DNA from: Pseudohongiella sp.
GTDB taxonomy: Bacteria; Pseudomonadota; Gammaproteobacteria; Pseudomonadales; Pseudohongiellaceae
DNA length: 10,846 nt
Assembly (NCBI GenBank): GCA_030652635.1
Contig: JAUSPW010000235.1
Coordinates: 1-10,846 of the forward strand
Direction: 5' to 3'
The position numbers were made by a program, and so were the translations under genes. The notes beneath the pieces were generated by a model. The model worked only from the letters and a program-made list of their open reading frames with translations, was not told the DNA's origin and did no database searches. Of the stretch, positions 1 through 6,170 are shown one piece after another (the first letter of the stretch is position 1; each line of letters opens with the position of its first letter).

Positions 1-78
1 GACGGCAGACTTGAGACTGCCGTAGAGCGTTTGCAGGATTATGTTATCAAGGTAGATATGAATGCCGGTGGCTATTAA
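1..78 (+). CDS. C-terminal fragment of an unidentified protein
   Basis: The window opens inside a reading frame that runs for 25 codons in frame 1 and ends at TAA 76-78. The visible tail is a charged, probably helical stretch (motifs RLETAVERLQDY and VDMNAGGY). It does not resemble the C-terminus of the YqiA esterase that often precedes parE in gammaproteobacteria, and I do not recognise the family. It lies 36 bases before the parE start on the same strand with no terminator-like structure between, so it could be co-transcribed with parE. Only the stop and the uninterrupted frame support it as a gene. Confidence 0.5.
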   Translation, partial: DGRLETAVERLQDYVIKVDMNAGGY

Positions 79-114
79 GCTGCCGATCTCCGCACGTTTG
101 AGAACACGAAGTTT

Positions 115-2034
115 ATGAGCAACAGTTATAACGCCGATGCTATTGAAGTCCTCACCGGTCTTGATCCGGTGCGCAAACGCCCCGGCATGTACACCGATAC
201 CACCCGCCCCAATCATCTGGTTCAGGAAGTTGTCGACAACAGCGTCGACGAAGCGCTGGCGGGCCATGCCAAAACCATCACCCTGATCATGCACAAAGAC
301 GGCTCCATCGAGGTTGAAGACGATGGCCGCGGTATGCCGGTAGATATCCACCCGGAAGAAAAAGTCACCGGTGTGGAACTGATCCTGACGCGCCTGCACT
401 CCGGAGGAAAATTCTCCGGAAAGAACTATGAATACTCCGGCGGTTTGCACGGAGTGGGTGTGTCGGTTGTTAACGCACTCTCGCATTTTGTGGAAGTCAC
501 CGTACGCCGGGATGGCAATGTCTATCAGATGCGCTTTCACAACGGTGACAAAGCCACCGATCTCAAAGTGATCGGCACAGTGGGCAAGCGTCAGACTGGC
601 ACCACGGTGCGGTTTTTGCCGGATGAAAAGTATTTTGATTCCCCAAAAGTCTCTATCACACGACTCAAACACGTGCTGCGCGCCAAGGCGGTGCTGTGCT
701 CCGGTTTGCGCGTGGTGTTTATCGACAACACCGCCAGCGACGACAAATCTCAAAGTGAAGAGTGGTTGTTCAAGGACGGTCTGACGGATTACCTGTTACA
801 AGGCACCGGCGATGACATCACGCTGCCGGTCGAGCCGTTCACCGGCAATATGAAAGGCAACGACGAAGCCGTGGAGTGGGCAGTGCTGTGGCTGCCGGAA
901 GGCGGTGAGTGTTTACAGGAAAGTTACGTCAACCTGATTCCAACCGCTCAAGGCGGCACCCACGTTAACGGACTGCGCACCGGTTTGCTGGATGCCATGC
1001 GTGAGTTCTGCGAGTTCCGCAATTTGTTGCCGCGTGGCATCAAGTTGACGCCTGAAGATATCTGGGATCGTTGTGCGTTTGTGTTGTCGACCAAACTCAA
1101 AGATCCACAGTTCTCCGGACAAACCAAAGAACGCTTGTCGTCGCGGCAAAGCGCTGCCTTTGTTGGTGGCGTGGTCAAAGATGCCTTCAGTTTGTGGCTG
1201 AACCAGCACACCGACGATGCGCTGGCACTGGCTGAAATGTGTATCAACAATGCCAACAGCCGCCTGAAAGCCAGCAAAAAAGTGGCGCGTAAAAAAATCA
1301 CCAGCGGTCCGGCATTGCCCGGCAAACTGGCGGACTGCTCCACGCAGGATGTGATGGCAGGCGAATTGTTTCTGGTGGAAGGTGACTCCGCGGGAGGCTC
1401 TGCAAAACAAGCGCGTGACCGCGAAACACAAGCCATCATGCCGCTGCGCGGAAAAATTTTGAACACCTGGGAAGTCGATTCCAACGAAATTCTGGCGTCA
1501 CAGGAAGTTCACGACATTTCAGTCGCACTCGGTGTCGACCCGGCGTCCAGTGACATCAGTGGTTTGCGTTACGGCAAAATTTGTATTCTGGCCGACGCTG
1601 ACTCCGACGGTCTGCACATCGCAACTCTACTGTGTGCCTTATTCCTGCGTCACTTTAAACCGGTGGTTGCTGCCGGCAGAGTGTATGTGGCGATGCCGCC
1701 TTTGTACCGTATTGACTGTGGCAAAGATGTTTTTTATGCGTTGGATGAGGATGAAAAAAACGGCATTATTGACCGACTGGCTGCAGAAAAAAAATCTGCC
1801 AAAGTCAACGTGCAGCGTTTCAAAGGACTGGGTGAAATGAACCCGCTGCAACTGCGCGAAACCACCATGAGCCGCGATACCCGACGGCTGGTGCAACTGG
1901 TGTTGCCGGACGATGATCGCTCTGCCGGTTACAGCGAGACGGAAGAGGCGCTGGATATGTTGCTCGCTAAAAAAAGGGCGGGGGACAGAAAATCCTGGCT
2001 TGAGGAGTATGGGAATCTGGCGGAAGTGGATTGA
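115..2034 (+). CDS. parE: DNA topoisomerase IV subunit B (ParE)
   Basis: ATPase subunit of topoisomerase IV, the ParC2ParE2 enzyme that decatenates daughter chromosomes. At 639 residues it is close to the E. coli length (about 630). The GHKL ATPase domain shows the N-box EVVDNSVDEALAG (catalytic Glu38, Asn42), the adenine-binding DDGRGMP (69-75) and the glycine lid GGLHGVGVSVVNAL (109-122). The transducer domain has QGGTHVNG (279-286) and QTK (336-338). The TOPRIM domain has VEGDSAGGSAK (421-431, Glu422) and LADADSDG (492-499, Asp494 and Asp496), followed by FKGLGEMNPLQLRETTM. The LADADSDGLHIATLLCALF form separates ParE from GyrB. ATG 115 is chosen because YNADAIEVL aligns with the family N-terminus; the upstream bases show no clear Shine-Dalgarno sequence. 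No truncation or lost catalytic residue is seen. Confidence 0.98.
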   Translation: MSNSYNADAIEVLTGLDPVRKRPGMYTDTTRPNHLVQEVVDNSVDEALAGHAKTITLIMHKDGSIEVEDDGRGMPVDIHPEEKVTGVELILTRLHSGGKFSGKNYEYSGGLHGVGVSVVNALSHFVEVTVRRDGNVYQMRFHNGDKATDLKVIGTVGKRQTGTTVRFLPDEKYFDSPKVSITRLKHVLRAKAVLCSGLRVVFIDNTASDDKSQSEEWLFKDGLTDYLLQGTGDDITLPVEPFTGNMKGNDEAVEWAVLWLPEGGECLQESYVNLIPTAQGGTHVNGLRTGLLDAMREFCEFRNLLPRGIKLTPEDIWDRCAFVLSTKLKDPQFSGQTKERLSSRQSAAFVGGVVKDAFSLWLNQHTDDALALAEMCINNANSRLKASKKVARKKITSGPALPGKLADCSTQDVMAGELFLVEGDSAGGSAKQARDRETQAIMPLRGKILNTWEVDSNEILASQEVHDISVALGVDPASSDISGLRYGKICILADADSDGLHIATLLCALFLRHFKPVVAAGRVYVAMPPLYRIDCGKDVFYALDEDEKNGIIDRLAAEKKSAKVNVQRFKGLGEMNPLQLRETTMSRDTRRLVQLVLPDDDRSAGYSETEEALDMLLAKKRAGDRKSWLEEYGNLAEVD

Positions 2035-2179
2035 GTCTGGAATATCGCACCATGATTGGTTGAGGCAGTCCACAATTCCGGTCAGACAAACTGAAATCCC
2101 TGCAGGTCGACATTATTAATCCGTCCTGATACCTTACCGAGCGGAAGTTCACTACGATTCTTGGAAAGGAGATCCTTCT

Positions 2180-2947
2180 ATGCGCATCAGCGCTTCTTTG
2201 TTTTTAAGCCTTGTTTTTCTTGCTGCACTGCCCGCCGGGTCAGTGAGTGCGGCCTCTGCAGACCGCGTTGCCACGCCGCTGCCCCCCATCACCATTTATC
2301 ACCTTGAAGCCCGTCGCTCAGAACGCATTGTCTGGTTGATGGAAGAGCTGGGATTCCCCTATGAGTTGAAGTTTGTGCGTGGCAACCTCGGTGCCTCACT
2401 GATGCAGATACGGCAGGTTAATCCGGGTAATCCGGTGGCTCCCACGGTGCTGTATGGCGACGAGATATTGGTGGAATCCGGTGCAATCATGGATGTGATC
2501 CTCAACCGCCATGCGCCGGACCGTTTGCAGCCAGATATCAACAGCCCGGACTACCCGTGGCACCAGATCTGGATGCACTATGCCGAAGGTTCACTGGCAT
2601 CACGCATGGGCATCGACTATCGCGTTTGGCAGTTGCAGCCACCGGAACAACGCTCGCCGCTTCGTGACATCCAGGGCACGGTGCAGTACGCCGAAGACTT
2701 CCTTGCGGAACATCCGTATTTTGGCGGTTCCGAGTTCAGCGCTGCCGATATCATGATGCATTTCCCGATGAACTATACCTTCCTGATCAATGTGGTGGAT
2801 CGTACTCAGTTTCCAAATATCAATGAATGGATGGCGCGTGTCGAGGCGCGACCGGCGTACAAACGGATGGCGGAAGTCTCCAAGCCCGACGGTATGCCAA
2901 GCCCGCCCGAGCCGCTGCCGGACAGCGCAAGACCGCCAGCGCGCTAA
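2180..2947 (+). CDS. Exported glutathione S-transferase-fold protein
   Basis: A 255-residue protein with a Sec signal peptide: basic start MRIS, hydrophobic core LFLSLVFLAALPAG, probable cleavage after SVSA (residue 24). The mature part is a GST. Its thioredoxin-like domain (about 36-112) has IVWLMEELGFPYE (50-62), a VAP cis-proline turn (86-88) and ESGAI (99-103), which binds the glutamyl group of glutathione in the family. The helical domain carries the N-capping box SAAD (187-190). Ser47 in RRSER is the likely counterpart of the family's catalytic serine, though the loop differs from the usual SRSQR. Start 2180 has a strong ribosome site AAAGGAG at 2165-2171. No later Met would leave an intact cytosolic GST, so the signal peptide is integral. 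The tail is proline-rich. Substrate unknown. Confidence 0.85.
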   Translation: MRISASLFLSLVFLAALPAGSVSAASADRVATPLPPITIYHLEARRSERIVWLMEELGFPYELKFVRGNLGASLMQIRQVNPGNPVAPTVLYGDEILVESGAIMDVILNRHAPDRLQPDINSPDYPWHQIWMHYAEGSLASRMGIDYRVWQLQPPEQRSPLRDIQGTVQYAEDFLAEHPYFGGSEFSAADIMMHFPMNYTFLINVVDRTQFPNINEWMARVEARPAYKRMAEVSKPDGMPSPPEPLPDSARPPAR

Positions 2948-2958
2948 GCGCTGGTGGT
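2932..2958. other. Stem-loop across the end of the GST gene
   Basis: ACCGCCAGCGC (2932-2942) pairs with GCGCTGGTGGT (2948-2958): 11 bp including one G-U pair, with a 5-base loop GCTAA that holds the stop codon. It sits between two converging genes. Neither strand has a U-tract directly after the stem; the A-run at 2970-2977 becomes a U-run on the minus strand but lies before the stem. It may be a non-canonical bidirectional terminator or a 3'-end stabiliser. Confidence 0.5.
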
Positions 2959-2979
2959 GTTAAAACCTCAAAAAAAACG

Positions 2980-3906
2980 TCAGTAGATCATCACCCATAA
3001 CGCCAATACGCTCAGCGCCATAACAAGCAGGACAGCGTATAAAACAAACATGCCGGCGAGTCTCAGCGCCATAGACCACCATCGGCATGAGTAGACTCGC
3101 CGGACTGCCATCCAGGTGTACACGGCCACTGCCAGCCATATGAACTGACCGATAATAGGAATTGCCAGCACAGTCAGGCACATGGCAAGAAAGAAAACAC
3201 AATGCAGATGCAGGGCAAACACCAGATGCTCCGCATAACGCGCGCGCTGATCGCCATAAAAAAGCTGCAGCATCAAGGCAAACACTGGGACAAGGACAAA
3301 CATCGCGGAACCCAGATTGCTGATAAGACGTTGGCCACTGCTCGTCACTTGTTGCCACAAACCTGCGGCATCAGTATTCAGACGTTGTTGTAATCTGTTA
3401 CACAGACCTTCTGGCAAACCTTCACAAAAAAACTCACCACGGTTGAGCCCTGCGCGAATTAAACCAAAATCAATCACTGTCAGACTCGATTCTGAGACAT
3501 TCAGTAGTACAGGCGGAGCGTTGACGACTCTGGCATTAAAAAGCGCATTGATACTCAGCAACGCGAGCAAACTGATGCTCAAATACAGGCGCAGGGGCCT
3601 GACATAATGGGAGCGTTGTCCATCAAGGTATCTTCGGGTCAACATGCCCGGGAAAAACAGCAACAGTTTGAGTGTGCGCCACAGAGAACCTTCAAACGCA
3701 AAATAGTTGCCTGCAAATTCCTTTATGAAATCGACGACGGTGGGTGGTCGGAGGCGGGTTTCCTGTCCACATTCAGGGCAGTAGCAAGCCGCCGCCGGCA
3801 GTAAGTGACCGCAATTCAGGCAACGCCCTGACTTATTGGCGTCGCCGGCAATGTCTGTGCGCCTGGTACTTTCGGACGCAGGGTTGTTTGACGTTGGCAG
3901 TGTCAT
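2980..3906 (-). CDS. DUF3667-like zinc-ribbon membrane protein
   Basis: A 308-residue protein of unknown function. The N-terminus is a zinc ribbon: CLNC (29-32) and CPEC (43-46) followed by GQ. Then comes the family-like core RTLKLLLFFPGMLTRRYLDG (77-96) with SHYVRPLRLYL (99-109). About five hydrophobic segments follow, near 105-123, 197-217, 228-248, 250-268 and 280-305, with YAEHLVFALHLH between the second and third. This layout matches my recollection of DUF3667, so an inner-membrane location with a cytosolic ribbon is likely. The frame can extend to GTG 3933, but ATG 3906 is preferred because AAGGA lies 7 bases upstream of it. Divergent from the YHS-like gene with a 129-base gap, and convergent with the GST gene. 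Confidence 0.82.
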   Translation of the reverse strand: MTLPTSNNPASESTRRTDIAGDANKSGRCLNCGHLLPAAACYCPECGQETRLRPPTVVDFIKEFAGNYFAFEGSLWRTLKLLLFFPGMLTRRYLDGQRSHYVRPLRLYLSISLLALLSINALFNARVVNAPPVLLNVSESSLTVIDFGLIRAGLNRGEFFCEGLPEGLCNRLQQRLNTDAAGLWQQVTSSGQRLISNLGSAMFVLVPVFALMLQLFYGDQRARYAEHLVFALHLHCVFFLAMCLTVLAIPIIGQFIWLAVAVYTWMAVRRVYSCRWWSMALRLAGMFVLYAVLLVMALSVLALWVMIY

Positions 3907-3913
3907 CACTCGT

Positions 3914-3918
3914 TCCTT
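3914..3918 (-). promoter_or_regulatory. Ribosome binding site fixing the DUF3667 start
   Basis: AAGGA on the minus strand lies 7 bases before ATG 3906. It falls inside the longer GTG-started frame (3933), so it argues for the ATG start. Confidence 0.6.
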
Positions 3919-3952
3919 GCAACACAAAAACACAGTTGAAGTCTGGCAGTTT

Positions 3953-3983
3953 TTGACTTGTTTGAATACTCTTGCTACATAAT
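3953..3983 (+). promoter_or_regulatory. Candidate sigma70 promoter of the YHS-like gene
   Basis: TTGACT (3953-3958, five of six consensus bases) precedes TACATAAT (3976-3983). Read with CATAAT as the -10 box the spacing is 19; with TACATA it is 17 but a weaker match. It lies about 50 bases before the chosen ATG 4036, in the only gap between this gene and its divergent neighbour. Confidence 0.4.
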
Positions 3984-4022
3984 CGCGTTACTGTTGTTCG
4001 CAGGCATCTTTCACATCAAAAC

Positions 4023-4027
4023 AAGGA
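4023..4027 (+). promoter_or_regulatory. Ribosome binding site fixing the YHS-like start
   Basis: AAGGA lies 8 bases before ATG 4036. The frame stays open upstream to TTG 3958, but only ATG 4036 has this site and begins a clean signal peptide. Confidence 0.65.
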
Positions 4028-4035
4028 AAAAAACC

Positions 4036-4563
4036 ATGAAGATCCGTGTCACATCGCTCGCCATGCTCGTCCTGTTAAGTTCTGCGGCACATGTTGCGCT
4101 TGCTGCTGAAGCCGAGGTACAGCCTCAGCCGATTATCATCAATAACGATGGCGTTGCTTTTTCCAGAATGGAGGAAGGCCAGGTAATTGCCTATGACCCG
4201 GTGGCTGCATATGACACGCACATGGTGATGCTGGCAGATTGCGGCGCTCACAAAGTCGAGTTACAGGGCGTCAGCTGGTGTTTCGCAAGCGCTGAAAATG
4301 CCCAGAGTTTTGCCGCGGCAACCACGGAGTCTGGCCAGAACAAGTACATTCCTTTTGGTGGTGGCCATTGTTCACTTGGATTGGCGTTCAACAATCTGAC
4401 CGCACGTGGAGATCCCCGCACCGCAGTCCGTGTTGGTGAAAGCCTGGTGTTAAATGGCAACTTTGATGTGCGCGCCCGGTTCTTGTCTGCGACCGAGACC
4501 AATATGAGCAATGCGCTGAAGAATTTTGAAAGTGGTATTGCGGAAGGCAAATTGATCGATTGA
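4036..4563 (+). CDS. Exported YHS-domain-like protein
   Basis: A 175-residue protein with a signal peptide (MKIRVTSLAMLVLLSSAAHVALA, likely cut after Ala23) and a mature part resembling the YHS domain. The pattern is AYDPVAAYD (52-60), GVSWCFASAENAQSF (78-92), KYIPFGGGHCSLGLAF (103-118), a DP turn (126-127), GESLVLNGNFDV (134-145) and a closing helix SNALKNFE. This follows the exported YHS form (xAYDPVAY, Y-GV-W-F-S-EN, KY-P-YGG-CA-G, G-LYLN-N). Cysteines at 69, 82 and 112 could bind metal or form a disulfide. YHS domains occur in metal- and copper-handling proteins, but this type has no settled function. Ser157-Asn159 stands where related proteins often have a tryptophan-rich end. Converges on the SRPBCC gene. 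Confidence 0.75.
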   Translation: MKIRVTSLAMLVLLSSAAHVALAAEAEVQPQPIIINNDGVAFSRMEEGQVIAYDPVAAYDTHMVMLADCGAHKVELQGVSWCFASAENAQSFAAATTESGQNKYIPFGGGHCSLGLAFNNLTARGDPRTAVRVGESLVLNGNFDVRARFLSATETNMSNALKNFESGIAEGKLID

Positions 4564-4573
4564 GTGTCAGTGA

Positions 4574-4609
4574 ATGCCTGTGGCGACGAGGTCTGTTGGC
4601 CACAGGCAT
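4574..4609. terminator. Perfect 11-bp stem-loop between converging genes
   Basis: ATGCCTGTGGC (4574-4584) and GCCACAGGCAT (4599-4609) are exact reverse complements around a 14-base loop. It lies 11 bases after the YHS-like stop and 21 bases from the SRPBCC stop. Position and symmetry suit a bidirectional terminator, but neither side has a U-tract, so intrinsic termination is not assured. Confidence 0.5.
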
Positions 4610-4629
4610 AACGACTGGCGTGCCGCAGA

Positions 4630-5121
4630 TTACTTCTCAGCCATCGCTTTCATATTGCCCAGTGCACGCTCAAAGGTGGCACGACGACGTGTGACGTCCG
4701 CGTCTTTGGCGGCCTGATCAGCCAGATTGGAGACATCCAACATCAGCGTGTAAATCAGTTTTGAACTGTTTGCATCCACGGGTCTGGCTTCCATAAACCC
4801 GTGATAAAGATTATAGAACTGGCCTTCCACGGCCGGCTGTGTGTAGCCGTAAGATAACGGCGTCTGTGCCACCATCACTTCAGTGATGCGACCGCTGGCC
4901 AAGACACGAACAGTGCCGATGCCGCCATCGCCAGAGGTAATGGCACAATCAATGCCCAGCCATTCGCTGATTTCACAGTAGTCGCCAACGGCGGCCCAGG
5001 TCTGTTCGGCAGAGCGGGCAACGTCAACTTCCATTTTTATGGTGACATATTCCTGAGCCAGTGCGGTGGTGGAGAGCAAAATGGCGGGGACAGCAAGCAG
5101 TGAGAGCAGTGTTTTTTTCAT
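4630..5121 (-). CDS. Exported SRPBCC (polyketide cyclase/START-like) protein
   Basis: A 163-residue protein with a clear signal peptide (MKKTLLSLLAVPAILLSTTALA, cut after Ala22 before Gln23). The mature part has the SRPBCC hallmarks: a first strand with VDVARSAEQTWAAVGDY (32-48), then CEISEWLG with Cys49 and Cys59, the glycine-rich turn GDGGIGTVRVL (64-74), ITEVMVAQTPLSYGYTQ, and a long closing helix with FERALGNMKAMAEK. This fold makes a deep pocket for a hydrophobic ligand, but the sequence does not show which. The two cysteines could pair in the periplasm. The frame is open to 5169, but ATG 5121 has AAGGA 8 bases upstream and starts the signal peptide. It follows the exonuclease gene on the same strand after 120 bases and may have its own promoter. 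Confidence 0.8.
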   Translation of the reverse strand: MKKTLLSLLAVPAILLSTTALAQEYVTIKMEVDVARSAEQTWAAVGDYCEISEWLGIDCAITSGDGGIGTVRVLASGRITEVMVAQTPLSYGYTQPAVEGQFYNLYHGFMEARPVDANSSKLIYTLMLDVSNLADQAAKDADVTRRRATFERALGNMKAMAEK

Positions 5122-5129
5122 GTTGAGTA

Positions 5130-5134
5130 TCCTT
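5130..5134 (-). promoter_or_regulatory. Ribosome binding site fixing the SRPBCC start
   Basis: AAGGA on the minus strand precedes ATG 5121 by 8 bases. It lies inside the longer open frame and therefore decides the shorter start. Confidence 0.6.
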
Positions 5135-5241
5135 GTTATTGGTCTGGGAGTGCCGGCGTGACGGCACAAAGACTATCCGAGCTGGTGTGAGACGGCAATG
5201 ACCATACGCCAGAGAGAGTCATCTGGTGGTTTTAACTGCGT

Positions 5242-6003
5242 TTACGCCAGTTCCAGCACCACCGGGCAATGGTCTGAACCGAGGTACTCGTTCAGAATCT
5301 CTGCCGATTTGATGCGCTGTTCAAGGGCAGTGGAGGCCAGAAAATAATCCAGACGCCACCCGATATTTTTTTCGCGCGCACCGCCTCGCATGCTCCACCA
5401 GCTGTACTTCACCGTATCCGGATACAGGTACCTGAATGTATCGATGTATCCGGCATTGATCAGTCTGTCGAGGCCATCAATTTCGATCTGGGTATAACCT
5501 GCGCTTTTGTTGTAATTCGCCTGAGGTCGCGCAAGGTCAATCGGGCGATGGCACACGTTCAGATCCCCACAAATTACCACCGGTTTTTTCTGCTCCATCT
5601 GCAGAATGTGTGTTTGAAACGCATGATCCCAGCGCTCGCGGTACTCAAGGCGTTTCAGACCTTCCCCAGAATTGGGTGTGTAGACCGTCACCACAAAGTA
5701 ATCGGGGAATTCTGCTGCAATCACACGCCCCTCCTGATCATGCTCTTCAATATCCATGCCGTACTGGATGGCAAGAGGTTGCGTGCGGCAGAACATGGCG
5801 GTGCCGGAATAACCCGGGCGCACTGCTGAATGGGTGTACAAATGAAATCCTTCCAGTGCGCCAACGGCTTCAACCACCTGATGGTCCTGAGCCTTGGTCT
5901 CCTGCACACAGAGTACGTCTGGCTGCAGTTGCTGCAGCGCAGTCAGAAAGTCTTTTTTGACGGCGGCACGTATGCCGTTGAGGTTCCAGGAAATCAAACG
6001 CAT
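5242..6003 (-). CDS. xth: Exonuclease III / class II AP endonuclease (ExoA type)
   Basis: Repairs abasic sites and blocked 3' ends in DNA: Mg-dependent AP endonuclease and 3'-5' exonuclease of the endonuclease/exonuclease/phosphatase fold, cytosolic. With ATG 6003 it has 253 residues, usual for the family. Catalytic motifs are all present: WNLNGIRA (Asn7), VQETKAQ (Glu35), VYTPNSG (Tyr108), GDLNVCH (Asp147, Asn149), WWSMRGGAR then WRLDYF (Asp219), and GSDHCPV (Asp244, His245). YTPNSG and LEYRERWD place it with the ExoA branch rather than E. coli Xth. The frame extends to ATG 6048, adding 15 residues; neither start has a strong ribosome site. I chose 6003 because MRLISWN is where the family begins. 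Divergent from the delta-60 gene. Confidence 0.95.
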   Translation of the reverse strand: MRLISWNLNGIRAAVKKDFLTALQQLQPDVLCVQETKAQDHQVVEAVGALEGFHLYTHSAVRPGYSGTAMFCRTQPLAIQYGMDIEEHDQEGRVIAAEFPDYFVVTVYTPNSGEGLKRLEYRERWDHAFQTHILQMEQKKPVVICGDLNVCHRPIDLARPQANYNKSAGYTQIEIDGLDRLINAGYIDTFRYLYPDTVKYSWWSMRGGAREKNIGWRLDYFLASTALEQRIKSAEILNEYLGSDHCPVVLELA

Positions 6004-6117
6004 GTTGGGGGCCTGTATTTCTTCAACAAAATAGCGGATTGCTGGCATAAGAATACCCGTACTGAGACGCCCAGACCACCTATCTATGGGGTAGGACAGG
6101 CATCACTTTTCGCGTAA

Positions 6118-6146
6118 AACTCACTCTGACAGGTTTTTTGTGAGTT
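6118..6146. other. 7-bp inverted repeat upstream of the delta-60 gene
   Basis: AACTCAC (6118-6124) and GTGAGTT (6140-6146) are exact reverse complements with a 15-base spacer holding a run of six T (6134-6139). The repeat ends 13 bases before the ribosome site AGGAG (6160-6164) of the gene starting at 6171. It could be an operator or a 5'-leader hairpin. I see no convincing -35/-10 pair in the 167-base divergent gap 6004-6170. Confidence 0.35.
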
Positions 6147-6170
6147 CAATCCGACCAAGAGGAGCCAAAA

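Noticed and set aside
4..21. GGCAG/CTGCC inverted repeat at the window start
   Set aside because: Only 5-bp arms, inside a reading frame; not distinguishable from chance.
913..1484. Long open frames on the minus strand inside parE
   Set aside because: They lie antisense to conserved ParE sequence, have no ribosome site and no recognisable domain; they are shadows of codon bias.
2100..2111. CTGCAGGTCGAC, identical to part of a common cloning polylinker
   Set aside because: Only 12 bases match, the flanks are not vector-like, and it lies in an ordinary intergenic gap. Chance is enough to explain it.
2035..2179. Promoter for the exported GST gene
   Set aside because: AT-rich TTATTAAT (2113-2120) could be a -10 region, but no -35 element sits at a workable distance; the gene could also be read from parE.
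5150..5167. GTGCCG/CGGCAC 6-bp stem between the exonuclease and SRPBCC genes as a terminator
   Set aside because: The stem is short and no U-tract follows on the minus strand, so terminator function is not supported.
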